Shown here: in pieces, positions 1 through 15,649 of the stretch
Numbering within the stretch: the stretch's first letter is position 1
How the letters are laid out: each line of letters begins with the position of its first letter
Made by a program: the position numbers and the translations under genes
Assembly: GCA_000320545.1 (NCBI GenBank)
Contig: ADNK01003099.1
Coordinates: 5,001 to 69,000 of the forward strand
Length of the DNA: 64,000 nt
Reading direction: 5' to 3'
Source of the DNA: Bigelowiella natans CCMP2755
Taxonomy: Eukaryota; Cercozoa; Chlorarachniophyceae
The notes under the pieces: model-generated
What the model was told of the DNA's origin: nothing
Database searches by the model: none
What the model saw: only the letters and a program-made list of their open reading frames with translations

Positions 1-522
1 TACGTCATGTTTTTGTGTGATGTGCATTATTTGTGTGTTTGCCGTTAGATACCGTTACAAATGGGGGAGATTCATGCAGAGGTACATTGCGTATTTAGCT
101 ACATGTAAGAGTTGTTGGCAACAACTATTGATGATGATGATGATGATGATGTTGATGATGACGACGATGGCCATAGTAATAGGATGATGTCTTGACTTCT
201 AATATAGATTTCACCTAACCATCCGCTCTCCCCTGCGCCTTGTGATCACACCCATCGAGTGTATCTATCGTGTCTATAATTCATGATGTGTTTGGTACGT
301 TTTCTGTTCTGCGCCAATGATATGCTTGCCGGCAGATATTTGTCGTAGCGAAGTTGAGAAACGACGAGAAAGGTAGCGAGAGGATAGTAGTGCGAGTGAG
401 AAGGCAGATTAAATACGGTCATGCTGCGGTGAATAGCGACGTGACGTGTCGGAGTCATCGTTTTTTCTTGTCTGAGAATCAATGCATTTCCTTCACGATT
501 GTCAGGATGGATGATACGTCGA

Positions 523-593
523 ATGGCGAGGAAAAAAGCAGCGGAGGATCTGCGGGAAGCGCAGCGAAAACAAGCGCAAATCGAGGCGAAACG
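523..593 (+). CDS. Candidate first exon of an unrecognised gene
   Basis: ATG at 523 opens a very charged helix-forming peptide (begins MARKKAAEDL, rich in K, R, E, Q and A) and runs to a plausible donor, CG|GTGCCT, at 593/594. A second ATG at 507 in another frame is also open to 653. I found no convincing downstream exon, so this may be chance. No function is proposed. Confidence 0.2.
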
Positions 594-1428
594 GTGCCTC
601 TCTGTAGTGGTAATTCTTCGTGCATTTCAGTTCCATTTTCATTCTTAATTTAATGCTAGCTAGCTATTGATGCTGTGAGAGTACACTTTTCATATAAATT
701 TTGTTTATGTGCTTCTTCATATGTTCCTGTGTGTACACGAACAGCGACAGCACAACATGGTTCCACGCTCTTTGTTAATGTCAAGGAGAAAGAAAACATT
801 GCCCTCTGCTATAAAGAAGAGAGCTGCGCGAGGATGAAGGGTGTCGTGCTGATGTATTAGTAGCATGAACAAGAGGAGGCAAAATAGAAATGCATGTCTA
901 GGTTTGTGTACGGAATAACAAAGCAAACACAATAAGTTCATCCTGCGTGTCACAACTGGCTAGGTGGGAAGTCTAGCCAATCTAGCAATAGACTAGAATC
1001 GAAGTGGATTGCATGCATGAACATATAGTAACACGCATATTGTTTCTTCGTGCAGATTACTAGATTATGCAGTTGATCGTGAAGCGGCCGAATCACCTAT
1101 AGCTAGATAGTGCAGAGTAGCGCGTCGTGCGGCTGACATGGATGAGCATGTTGGCATGCACTGCGCAGGCAGCACATGCTACACACAGACTAGCAGGCGC
1201 TCTGTTGTTGCATGATCCAATTTTGATGATCTAGTGATGATCGATCGGGGCAGAGCTATATATAGAGGCAAAAGATCGGATAAATGACAACCAATATGCA
1301 ACACTAGAGCACTGCTAGACTGCGAGATGGACTTCACATGCTGCTGCATGCATTTGTTGGCTGTTTGTTGCCATCTAGCCATCAATCATGACTGCGCATT
1401 GATTCTGGCATTGCATCCTGGCATCATG

Positions 1429-1455
1429 TCTAGCTAGCTAGCTAGCTAGCTAGCT
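1429..1455. repeat. CTAG tetranucleotide array
   Basis: About seven tandem CTAG units with no interruption. Shorter arrays of the same unit are at about 1627-1645 and 26355-26372. CTAG is self-complementary, so the array can fold on itself. Confidence 0.9.
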
Positions 1456-2198
1456 GCCATTCTAAGGATTTTTAGATTTCTGACATGACAAGCTATAAAG
1501 CTCTAGAGCTAGCATGCAAGCGTTGATCGATGCAACGCCATGCTAGCCGCATAATCCGCCATGCTATCATGGCTAGATGGTTTATATATAGTGGCAGCAT
1601 CTCTGGTAGCTAGTGCGATTAGCTCTAGAGAGCTAGCTAGCTAGTTAGCAATGGCAAAAGGCGCGGCGATCGATCGTCGTTCGACCTTCATCACATACAT
1701 CTAGACATAGCTACGCATGCTAGCATGGCGTTAGATTGCACAGACTTGCTAGCAACTTACCTAGTTACGCAAATACTCATGTAATCAGACCATACGCCGC
1801 AAGCTAGTTAACTAGACAAATCATGACAATAAACTCTAGAGCTACAACAGAGTTTCACAGCATCACATCGCAGAACACTGTCGATACATTTGTCCCACAT
1901 TAGCACATAACCAAAAAGGCATCATGCTGATACTAATTTGATCCCAAATGATGCTGCAATGTTATTTGTGAACATAACGGTGAAACTCGTTGAGCTAATT
2001 CACTTGCTGCATATTCCTATCTGCACGGGCAATCCATGGAAGATTGAGGGACACCATGCATGCACATGACAGAGATGCAATTGTGGTAAAAATACACCAA
2101 ATAGCAAGGAAATGCAAAAAATGAGTAGCTCCGCAGTAGACGGAAATACACCATGATGCACATAACAAAAACACATAAGTAAAAAATTTAAATGAGAT

Positions 2199-2201
<3 letters not shown>

Positions 2202-2235
<34 letters not shown>
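2202..2235. repeat. CA microsatellite
   Basis: Pure CA dinucleotide run immediately downstream of the 3' end of the minus-strand sedolisin gene. Read on the gene's strand it is a GT run. Confidence 0.95.
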
Positions 2236-2237
<2 letters not shown>

Positions 2238-2314
2238 ATATTATGCATCGACGGATATCCAAGAGCAACTTCCTATCCCTCTCCTAGAAGCGAAAGAGTA
2301 TCATATCCCTTGAA

Positions 2315-3926
2315 TTATTTCAGCTTGAGCACAGCTGCCTTGAGCTTTTCAAAGTTTGGAGTGCCTACCCCAGTAACAGGATCCCATCCCTTCGCTGCTG
2401 GAAATCCTCCCTATGAAGTAGTAGTTGTAGCAGTGATAGGGGATGAGAGGAGACACAGAGAGAGACGGAGACAGACAGACAGACAGACAGAGAGAGAGAG
2501 AGAGACACAGAGAGAGAGAGATAAGAGGGGGGGGGAAAGGGGGGGGGGGGGAAGAAATTAAGCATTTCCTCCCACACCCAGAGTTTCTGCCTTCAGTGAT
2601 GTCATTGAAGGAATCAGCGTTTTGGTAGATAAACGGGTTGAGGAAGCCGAGAGAGGTCTTTCCCTGCGACAGCCTCACATCATTCAGTAGAGCAATCACT
2701 CCTGAGGCGGTGGGAGACGCACAGCTTGTCCCTGCCACCTACCAACGGCATCGATAATGATAATAAGAAGAAGAAAAAAGAAGAATAAGAGATTGAGGTT
2801 TCCAATGTGGTACGTGATCTCTCCACTGGCAACTATCGGTGTTCCATGGAATATTTTTTTGTTTAATTTGCTTTTCTCTTTTCTAAAATCTTAATTTCTC
2901 CAGTAAGCTCTTTATTTCTTGAATCATTGATTTTAAGAAGTATTCACGAGCATAAACGTACACACACACACACACATACTCTCCCCCTTCCCCCCCCCCC
3001 CCCTCTCTCTCTCATCACATACCCCTGGAGTAGGGATAAGGGTGGCAACGACCAGGAAGTTTGTAGCTTGGGCACTGATGTCAGGGAACCTGACGATCAA
3101 GGACGAAGATGATTATGGAAAAGGATCGCAACCTTCTCACAAAGCGATTTGAGCTGCTGCTGCTGCTGCTATCTATTAGCAGAACCGAAACACACTTGTG
3201 CTGTAGATACATCAACCCTTACAAAAAGAAGTCGATGGAAAAGCTCACCCTCGCCCGCTCTCACTACTGCAGTTTTCATCGTGCTTGTTTGCTATGATAA
3301 GCGCGATTCTTCCTTACCCGCGGCCAGTTTTATTGAAGTACTTCTGATCTGGAAGATCTTGTGCCGAGGAGAGGTAGGTAGATACAGCATCCTTCTGCCA
3401 AGGCTGCACCGGCCACCTGTAAGTAGTTCATGAAGAGGAGGAGGAAGAAAAGGAAATCAGGAGCGTGCTTTCAACGGGAATCCTCTATATTACGACACAC
3501 TCACACACACACACACACACACGCGCGCGCGCACACAAGAATCTGCATATGGTACATATGGCATGATGCACATGTTATGTTTTCCCATCATATCACCAAC
3601 GATCCTTTTGAAAAAAGGAGTACATCAGTCATCAGCAGAAAGGGTGGGGGGAGGGGGGGGAGGGCAAAAACGCAACCGATTGCAGAAACCGCCACTTGCA
3701 AGCCCAACAGCTTTCTCTGGAACCCCTGTAGTACCTCCAACGCCAGTCACGTACGGAGATCCAGCTGGCCAACTATATTGATGATGATGATGATGATGAT
3801 GACGATGACAATGATGATGATGAGGATAATGATGATGATGATGATGATGATGATGATGGGCAAGAGAGGCATATTCATGTATGATGACGAATGATCGTTT
3901 TCCATGACGATTGTATCTTTGTTACA

Positions 3927-3978
<52 letters not shown>

Positions 3979-4008
3979 TGTGTAGAAATGGACTCAAGCA
4001 TTAATGAA

Positions 4009-4058
<50 letters not shown>

Positions 4059-4882
4059 ATAATTTAATTTTGTCAAAACTGGATGTAACTAGAAGGAGAT
4101 GACGATGATCATGTCCATTTAGCGACAGGCCTTACTTCGGCACGAATTTATCATCAGAACACCCTGCTCCAGAGTCTCCACTGGCGAAGAGGAGGGAGAT
4201 GCCCCGCACACCAGCCTTTTGGAATTCGATGTTGGTGCGAGCAGCAGTTTCCATCGTTGTCGTAGTCTCTCCCTGCCAAAGCAGACAATCGTTACAAAGA
4301 GAGCAAGAGCAACGTTTGAGTGTTTTGAGTGCGAGTGCGTGCTCGCTGGGGGAAGTGTGGATGCACAGAAGGAACATGTGCTTATTACGTCACCTCGCCG
4401 TAGGAAGTCGAGAAGATGAGGGGAACCTATCAATCATGGAATTGTTACTTGCTTTCTTCAATTGCCACTTCGTATATTATTGAGTGCGAGTCTGCTCTTT
4501 AAGTCTCATCCACCATCCAGCTATTAGTAGTGCTGGCAGTGATAGCGATCATATATGTGCTAGTTGCAGTAATCATAGATGTCGGGCCTACAGCATAGCA
4601 GCCCAAAGGATATGTTCCATGACATTTACGTAAGACGCAAACCACCTCTTCGTCCGAAGTATTTGAGACGACTTGCAGCCATTTGAGGAAAGGCTCGTTT
4701 TCCTTGTTGTCTGGAGATCTTCCGGAGAAACCCCAGAACTCCGACTCAATGCCAGCTCCCAAAGCGTTGATGTATTCAATATCAAGCTCAGCCTCAACCC
4801 CAGCCTTGAGTCCGGTAACACCGTCGCCGACCTAAGAGTGAGTTGTTAAAGCCCATCGGTATCATCGCTCATATCCAACACT

Positions 4883-4923
<41 letters not shown>

Positions 4924-6492
4924 GTTAAGTGCGGACGAAGTGACGCTCCTATAGAAACGTTTGTGGGCGTGCGTCTGTTTTACGAGTATCATTGTTACGA
5001 GTATCTACCCCCCCCCCCCACCCCCCACCACACACACACCTGCTTCACTTGCGGGGATTTTGCCTTGACAGACCCCATGGACAAGGTCCAGAACTCCTTC
5101 AAATCTGCCGGGTGGAAGTGCTGCTCCAAGAAGCTGTAAGTTAATCGAGATCATGATGTTAGGATTTAAATATCTAACGACTATATTAGACTTTCTTGCT
5201 ACTGGCGCGAGAGTAACACTCGACGAAACATCAGCACACACCTGAGCACCGTCTAACTCTTTTGTGCTGCGACTGATAACTACAGCAACAACTACTGCTA
5301 CGAATACCACTAATACAATAATTGCAGCAACAACAACAAAAATGACAACGAAAAATATCTTTCTACTGCTGTATAGATAACCCCGTGACAGCGTGACGAT
5401 TTCCCTTTGCCTCACCACCGACAAAATCTCCAACCGAGTAAAGAGATCGAAGCTTCTTTGCTCCGTCGCCAAGTTGCTCGCCGTTGCGCGATGTTCCGGT
5501 GAAAATCTTGGGACGATTAACAGGCGGGAATGAAGTAGTCGGCGCCACGAAATCTACGACTTTTGCTACTTCGGGAGGAAGAGAATAGGACTCTGTCCTT
5601 GTTGCAACCTGTGATCAGAAGGAAATAAAGACATATCTCAATCTATCATTGTCCACTACATCCCTCTCGCTACGACTACAGAGACTTCTCAATCACTCAC
5701 GTGAGTTGTGTCCGAGTGCTCATGCGTATAGTAGCGAGCAGCTAGGAGTTTTTCTGCCTGTTCCACAGACGCAGTAACAGAGATCATGTCCCCATTGGGA
5801 GTTGCATTCACGCCCGTCAGATTGTGAGCGGCAAGGAATCCGTGGAGAGTCTTCAGAGAGTCCGCCTCTGGAGCGATGAGTTCATGCACGCGCTCGTTAC
5901 TTAGGTGCATGCTGAAGAGTAGGGGGGGGGGGGGGGAAGGGCAGTGTGAGGAATAAACTTTTAGAAGCACTTCGAAAAAGAAGAATATCCTCTTCCCAAT
6001 CTGTGTGCAGCAATATTTAATATCAAGCTGTGCACACTACCCGTAACTCTCGCTTCGAGGGTCCGAGACAGCGTGGAAAATGTCCTCCAACATGTCCTAC
6101 AGGGATGTAATCAATTTTTTTTTTTAATATTTTAATATTTTCAATGATAGATATCAAGAAAATCATTCACAACATAGATCTACTCAATAACTAAAAGTAA
6201 TGGAAATACTATGACAAAATTAATGAAGCAATACAATCTATGTTCAAATTAAGTCGTTATGTGTATTTTATACATTAACGAAAAGAATATCCATTACCAA
6301 ATTCGTCTGCTTCACCGCAAAGAGGAGTTCGAGCTGTGCGTCCCGTCGTGCCGCTCCGATGCGTTTCCAGGCGCGAGGGACGTAGCTTTGGGGTTCCATT
6401 TCGATCCGAGGTGTACGGATGGCGGCGCTTTCATGGGCGAGTAGGAGGGGGATTGCGAGGTACCACCTAATTTTGAACAAAGGACGAAACAT
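2315..6492 (-). CDS. Sedolisin / tripeptidyl-peptidase I-like serine protease (S53)
   Basis: Secreted or lysosomal acid serine-carboxyl peptidase, expected to remove tripeptides from protein N-termini. About 15 exons can be joined. ATG at 6492 opens a signal peptide (MFRPLF..YLAIPLLLAHESAA). A pro-kumamolisin propeptide follows, with AVSDPRSESYG across 6041-6096 and HLSNERVHELIAPE in 5701-5911. Mature-domain landmarks are FLEQHFHPADL (about 5100), the E/D pair in AELDIEY (about 4780), TSYGE (a mini-exon near 4390-4425), the oxyanion Asp in ASGDSGAGC (about 4160), SPYVTGVGGT (about 3740), FPDISAQATNF (about 3070) and the nucleophile Ser in AGTSCASP (about 2735). The last exon 2315-2410 gives GWDPVTGVGTPNF, the usual C-terminal calcium-binding region. 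Donor and acceptor phases fit for exons 6298-6492, 6041-6096 and 5701-5911; the junction into the last exon and one small exon near 5200 are unresolved. Function follows from the family. Confidence 0.9.
2452..2551. repeat. GA/GACA and poly-G low-complexity tract in an intron
   Basis: AGAGACAGACAG repeats run into GA repeats and then two G homopolymers. On the minus strand this is a long pyrimidine tract inside the last intron of the sedolisin gene, upstream of its final acceptor at 2411-2412. Confidence 0.85.
3779..4060. repeat. Compound microsatellites in a sedolisin intron
   Basis: A GAT/TGA array (3779-3858), CT repeats (about 3931-3961), AT repeats (about 4011-4036) and GT repeats (about 4037-4059) fill most of the intron between the ASGDSG exon and the VGGT exon of the minus-strand protease. 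Only the splice sites look non-repetitive. Confidence 0.9.
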
Positions 6493-6510
6493 CAAGCGAA
6501 GTGCGTTTGG

Positions 6511-7024
6511 ATGACAACTCAGAGTTTCCTTCGCATGAACAATCTCTTGAATCATGCACAGGTTCAAAGTATTCAGCCATTAGATCTAAGACTTGGAGAA
6601 ATCTTGGTACATGATGAAGGGTGGGGTTTCATTGTACATGGTGATGGAAAGATGCGCTCCAGGTGCCCAAGAAGAAGAAACTTCGGCTTAAAATCTAAGA
6701 TATTGTTTAGATAGTTTACAATATCCTGACACAATAGCTAATCTTGAATCGAGCTTGCCTCGATTTTTCCTTTTCGACTATATCGATGGGAAAACCCCAA
6801 AACATCTTACACAAAAAGAACCAATTGAAATTCTTACTGTCTCTTTTCCGCAAGAAGTCGCGACACGAGAAGATAGCTGGAAGATTGTAAGATTGCCACA
6901 CAGTTTCCAAGTACGACTACCACTTTCGAACATAGAAAATAAGAACTACGGCCAAAATTCGTGTGTTTTCCATAAGGATTTACAGGGGATTGGTCTCGTG
7001 CGACAAAGAGATTATCTGAAGTAG
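6511..7024 (+). other. Two short open frames between the protease and DUF1826 genes
   Basis: An ATG at 6511 gives 67 codons (to 6714), only 18 bp from the divergent protease start. A second frame, open from about 6690 to a stop at 7022-7024, has no ATG; it contains PRFFLFDYIDGKTPKH and is in the same frame as the following DUF1826 gene, separated by a single TAG. I could not join them by splicing. They may be 5' UTR, decayed exons or part of a longer ancestral N-terminus. No family was recognised. Confidence 0.25.
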
Positions 7025-7039
7025 TTCGTGCGAGCATCG

Positions 7040-7897
7040 ATGCGAACTCCGACGAACCCATCAAACCCCACCAGCCTCACAGAGCATAAACGCGCCGCCC
7101 ATACGAGCAGCATGAAGAAAAGGAAGCCTAGAAAGGTTTCAGCCTCTCCAGGTGAAAAGAGAAGGAAAAAGAAACAACCTCAAAAGGACGAAACCGATGC
7201 AAAGCGCAGGCCAAAAGCATCGTTGTCGAATGCATCGCTGATTTCGGGTGCAGGCATTTTCAATGCTGGAGGACTTTCTAAGCTCAACGAATTTGCAAAT
7301 AGCAAAGACCACTTGGGAATCGTGCACCGTGGAACGCCTGCAGGCTCCAAAACGTATTTTAGAAAACTGGTGGAACACGTTGACTTCGACGAGGCTCTAG
7401 GCATAGTGTGTAAGAGTCATGCAAAGGATGACCTTCGACGTATTCTCGCGGCTAAAATTCCTAAAAAGCTTCGAGGGCATGACTTCTATGAGACCTGGTT
7501 ATCTGACATGACTGAAGTTTGTAAAACTTTTTGCGATGTACTTAAGTCGAAGGCGGTCTCTTTCTGGGTGGGATCAGACCGCGGTTGCGTTCGATATCAC
7601 GTTGACTGGGTGCCATTCCGAATGCTGGTGACTTACCACGGCAAGGGAACTGAATTACTACCGGATGGTGTTGCTGACCGCGAAGCTTTTCTCGACTCAA
7701 ATAATGATAATCAAGTTGTCGAGGATCCAAATGCAGTAAAGTTTATGCGCCCGTGGGACATTGCTCTGTTCAGGGGAGGGCCAGATGGAGTTGTGCACCG
7801 TACACCGGACTCTGCCTTGGACGCCCCAACCATACTAATGAGACTTGATCGTAAGGAGTTCCTAGACGCTATTTTGGAACAGGAGGATGCTGCATGA
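7040..7897 (+). CDS. DUF1826 family protein with N-terminal nuclear-type basic region
   Basis: A single uninterrupted frame of 285 codons plus stop. Start chosen at ATG 7040; the frame continues upstream to GTG 7028, and ATG 7112 is another option. Residues about 25-60 are very basic (KKRKPRK, EKRRKKKQ), a probable bipartite nuclear localisation signal. The rest matches DUF1826, a family I know mainly from proteobacteria: RYHVDWVPFRMLVTYHGKG with the H-x-D pair, GTELLPDGVADREA, WDIALFRGG and a late GVVHRTPDS histidine, then ILMRLDRKEF. The H-x-D plus distal H layout resembles cupin/Fe(II)-dioxygenase metal sites (inference). The lack of introns is striking beside 12-20-exon neighbours. A poly(A) signal AATAAA lies about 30 bp downstream. 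The enzymatic role is unknown. Confidence 0.8.
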   Translation: MRTPTNPSNPTSLTEHKRAAHTSSMKKRKPRKVSASPGEKRRKKKQPQKDETDAKRRPKASLSNASLISGAGIFNAGGLSKLNEFANSKDHLGIVHRGTPAGSKTYFRKLVEHVDFDEALGIVCKSHAKDDLRRILAAKIPKKLRGHDFYETWLSDMTEVCKTFCDVLKSKAVSFWVGSDRGCVRYHVDWVPFRMLVTYHGKGTELLPDGVADREAFLDSNNDNQVVEDPNAVKFMRPWDIALFRGGPDGVVHRTPDSALDAPTILMRLDRKEFLDAILEQEDAA

Positions 7898-8570
7898 GTA
7901 GTATGTACTAAATGTTAAATGTAGAAATAAACTCATATCGGACTTAAACGCATGTACGTGCATACATGCATGCAAGACGGGCTCACATTTTATGAAAATG
8001 ATATACATACGCGATGCTTTGCTGTTTATGAAACATATTTGTTGTAGTGTCTTAGCATAGTCCGATTCTGTCGAAAAATGCTGATTCATATCGATGCTTA
8101 ACGCTGAACATCCGTCGTGCAAATGCTGTGATATAATACTGCACAATTAGAAGCCGCTATCTAGCTATGGACCGCCCACATGTATCATCACAAGCAAGTG
8201 TGTTGCTACGCACGACATGCTAGAATGCGGACATTAAAAAAATAATCAGGCATGTGCAATCGTGTCGGCCATTATTGCCATTGTCATGCACGTAGTAGTA
8301 GCATGCAGCAAACATGGCAATGATTGCTATTTTTGCTGTCGATGCGATCGGGTTTGTACTGCAATGCTGTTTGGCTTGCAACTGTGTACGTAAAATAGCA
8401 CATAAGTTATCATGACGCACGGTTGTTGCATATGGCTACCGTCTGCCATCCGTCACTTCGCGTTCGACGTGTAATGATGTCTGAACTATTTGCTAAAATT
8501 CTTGGAACATGGTCTAACGAAAGCTCACAATTTGCAAGGCGTACAAAGCGTTTCCCCATCTAAACTCGTC
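7898..8570. other. Intergenic palindrome-rich island
   Basis: 3' flank of the DUF1826 gene, including AATAAA near 7926, and then about 500 bp rich in GCATGC, TGCATG and TACGTA words. No coding signal. It separates two convergent genes. Confidence 0.5.
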
Positions 8571-12574
<4,004 letters not shown>

Positions 12575-12969
12575 CTCTACAGTTGCTCAGGCGCTCTATC
12601 TGAGCTGAGCTGAGCTGAGCGAAGGAAGAACGTGGTCGGCCGAAGCAGAGGACGACTATTTCCAGGCGAATGAAGATGGCCTGATGCCCTTAATACACTT
12701 TGGTTTTAGTACTGCGACTTATACTTACCTAATAATCCGCTTAAATTCACATCCTTTTCAAAGATGTGACAACTAGCTTAGAACTCTGTAAGCTCTGACC
12801 TCTTCTTCTAGGCGGCTGGCGGAGCTGGATAAGTTAAAGTAGGTTTCGGCCGATGTGTTGTCGCACCGGTAGAACGAATAGCGTTTTTCCTATTTTCCTC
12901 GTGCGATCATCGTCCGATGAATTCCCAACAAATTTTGGTATCGGCAGGCGCCACCCCCCTCCCACGCTG
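12575..12969. promoter_or_regulatory. Shared divergent promoter region
   Basis: 395 bp separate the ATG of the minus-strand pseudokinase gene from the ATG of the plus-strand RRP41 gene, so both promoters must lie here or overlap the 5' UTRs. It contains four tandem GAGCT units at about 12600-12620. I see no clear TATA box. The regulatory role is inferred from position only. Confidence 0.55.
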
Positions 12970-13416
12970 ATGTCCAAGGTAAAATGAGCATTTCTATGCC
13001 GGGGTGGACTGGTATGGATCCTCCTTGCCTGATATTCTTTTTCGGTGTTAGCGCGAGTATATATCGCCCCAAGGATTGCGAATCGATGGACGACGTTCGA
13101 CAGAGATCCGCCGTGTCCAATGCAAGCTGGGAATATTTAGGTGAACGCCTGCACTGCTATACTGGAACCTCCTATATTTTCATTCGAAAAGTTTCATTTT
13201 TCGAAACCCTTTTGGAATTAAAAATACCTTGCTCCCTTATAATTGCTTGAATGTACCAGCCACGTGGACGGCTCCGCCATACTAGAGCAAGGAAACACGA
13301 AGATTATTGCGTCTGTTTATGGCCCTCGAGAGGTTGATGTTCCCCTTCTATTGTTGCCTCTTAAATTTGCAGCGATAAGAAGAAAATCAGTTAGCGAGAC
13401 ATATGTATGTTATTTC

Positions 13417-13468
<52 letters not shown>

Positions 13469-15121
13469 TTAACAGGCAACACGGAGGTCGGAGGCTCTTC
13501 CAGATAAAGCATTTGTGACTTGCGAGTAAGAGAACCTACCACAGCACGCTGTCAATATTAGGCTGATTCTATATATTTTGTTCTAGGTATTCGATTGCAT
13601 CATTCGCAACAAACGAGCGCAAACGGAGGCCAAAAAGTGATAGGTCAGCCGACACATGCCGGTTATCTGCATCGTGCAAATGGTGACTGATAGCAATGAA
13701 TTTCATCTACTTACAGACGACTCAAGGAAAAAGGCCTGGAACTTAAGAAAGTATATCCTCGCCAAGCTACATGCAGCATGAAATATTTGTGTGTACATTC
13801 TATAAATTAAGTGCAAGCATTTACTCTACCGCTGTATTAATCTGGCAGATATTCGAGACACTCATCAATACGCATAGATATCCAAGATCTCAGGTTTGCT
13901 ATTTGATCATATTTAATTCAAAACAGGGCACTCTAATACTATAAAAATTATATCTTTTTGATGATACCAAATAGCTTCTCATAATCGACACAGAGTCAAC
14001 AATTTAAATAAAGTAATCGACGGTGTGCGGTATTTATGACGTTGTATTTGTTTCCAGATCTCTTTGTTCGTTCAAGTATTGCAAAGCGACGGAGGTTGCA
14101 AAATAATAAAGAAAACAAACACGCATATTCAGTTGAGATCGACGCGTGCGTACATAATGTATATAATTACAGTATGTTAATGCTAATCCAATGTTAGATT
14201 CTTCATAAATATGCCACGCACGCACGCACAGGCACACGCGTACACACAAGCACATACACACGCATGCGCACATGGTTGTGTGTAAAGATTATGCTTTTAT
14301 GGCTCTTTTATAGGAGATATGGCTGCTGCAATAAATGCCTGCACGTTAGCATTGATTGACGCTGGCATTCCGATGCAGGTGCTACATTCTCGTATTTTAT
14401 GATTTTATCAATAGAGTGGTAGTGAAAGACACTGAGGCCCTCCCATGTAAATGAAAATTATTAAAAACTAATTTCTCGCCCAACGCTCCTGCGTTTGTGT
14501 TTTCCTCCCATAGGATTTTCTCACTGCATGTACCGTCGGGTTTTTGGATGGATCTCCGCTGATAGGTATGGCTTCATATTCGTTATTTTCAAATGACGAT
14601 GACATCCAATCGATAGTTTCACCTTAGAATTTACTATTCGGTGATAAGTATACTTCCATGGTCAGCGCAATATCTGACTCCTAGTGTGACATTTGTATCA
14701 TGTGAGTTTGGTTCTAAAGTTCTTTCTCGCATCCTTTTCTCCCTATGAATACCACGTAGACACAAATTATACAGAGAGCTCAGGTCCAGGTCCTGAGATG
14801 GTACTCGCAGTGCTGCCAAAAACGAAAGAGATTAGTTACATTCAAATGACTGACAAGGTATAGTATTGACAATCATTTTTTGGGTTGTGTCGGTTTTAAC
14901 ATGAGATAAATTTTGGGGCATTTCCCTGAATGATGTTGGATTTAACATCGCCACAGCGTAGATGACAATTCATCTTTTCGATACTACAGCTTCCGATACA
15001 AAATTTAGAAGTCATGATGGAAAGTGCCACTGAAGGATGCCTAAAAGTATACGAGTTGCTCAAGGAAAAGGTCAAGGCACATTCGTTCGCACTTCTGCAC
15101 GCAAGAGGCACTTCCCTTTGA
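12970..15121 (+). CDS. RRP41: Exosome complex component RRP41 (RNase PH fold)
   Basis: Twelve exons join in phase to exactly 247 codons including stop: 12970-12978, 13052-13140, 13260-13332, 13476-13525, 13587-13643, 13717-13750, 13849-13893, 14058-14094, 14314-14378, 14514-14565, 14760-14857 and 14990-15121. All junctions are GT-AG. The product follows RRP41/Ski6/EXOSC4 along its length: EYISPQGLRIDGRRSTEIR, SHVDGSAILEQGNTKIIASV, SEALPDKAFVTCEYSIASF, NERKRRP, FETLINTHRYPRSQ, FVQVLQSDGGDMAAAINA, DAGIPMQDFLTACTVGFLDG and a C-terminal helix. RRP41 is a ring subunit of the RNA exosome, which degrades and trims RNA 3' ends in nucleus and cytoplasm; in most eukaryotes the ring is catalytically inactive and guides RNA. 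The first exon is only 9 nt (Met-Ser-Lys). It shares its promoter region with the pseudokinase gene. Confidence 0.96.
13404..13463. repeat. CT microsatellite serving as a polypyrimidine tract
   Basis: CT repeats in the sense direction end 12 nt before the acceptor AG at 13474-13475 of the RRP41 gene, so the microsatellite sits where the polypyrimidine tract is expected. Confidence 0.9.
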
Positions 15122-15645
15122 AATTGAGATTGTGATACGAAATGGACTGGGGATTTACCTAAATTTGTCTAGTCATTGAATTCGCCATGCTTGTGATTGG
15201 GTGCATGCTTGCTGCACATGAAATTGCATTGAGCCTTTACGGTTTTGTGCATCAAGATTCGGGCTTTCTGGCTCTGCCATACAAGTCTTCGCAAAAATGC
15301 AAAGTGTGTGTGCCATCATTCGTGCTGGCGCAAATTGTCGCGGTCGTGCTAGCGTGGGTCGTGACGCATGCTGTTGCTCAGAGCAAGCTGTGCGCAAGCA
15401 AACCATGTCCGAATGGCATGCACGCCTTTCCCTTTGCGCTAGCTACGGGTCAGTGCATAGCACGTGCAATGTGCAAAGTCCAGGCCTTCACGCGCACAAT
15501 TCTTTTGCATTTCAGAATCACAATTGAATCGCCATCGCACTTCACTGTCAACGATGCAATGACAGTGGTGATCAAAGCAACTTCACTTGTCTGCTGTGTG
15601 TGTTTGTGCACCTCCAGACCTCTGGACCTGCTTGACTGACCTGGT
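15122..15645. other. Flank between RRP41 and the retrotransposon
   Basis: 3' region of RRP41 and then sequence rich in TGCATGC/GCAAA words. A 150-codon plus-strand frame (15187-15639) starts with ATG but shows no domain or splice signals, and reads as repeat-derived. Confidence 0.4.
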
Positions 15646-15649
15646 CGTT

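Larger units (their letters stand above)
1..2314. other. Gene-poor, palindrome-rich 5' stretch
   Basis: No convincing gene. From about 960 to 1860 the DNA is crowded with short palindromes (CTAG, GCTAGC, GCATGC, TGCATGCA) and carries a pure CTAG array. A GAT microsatellite lies near 125-160 and a CA run at 2202-2235 close to the 3' end of the minus-strand protease gene. Possible short exons near 507-593 are listed separately. The composition matches other islands near 7.9-8.5, 25.9-26.4, 41.5-42.5, 50.2-50.7 and 56.5-57.1 kb. Confidence 0.5.
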
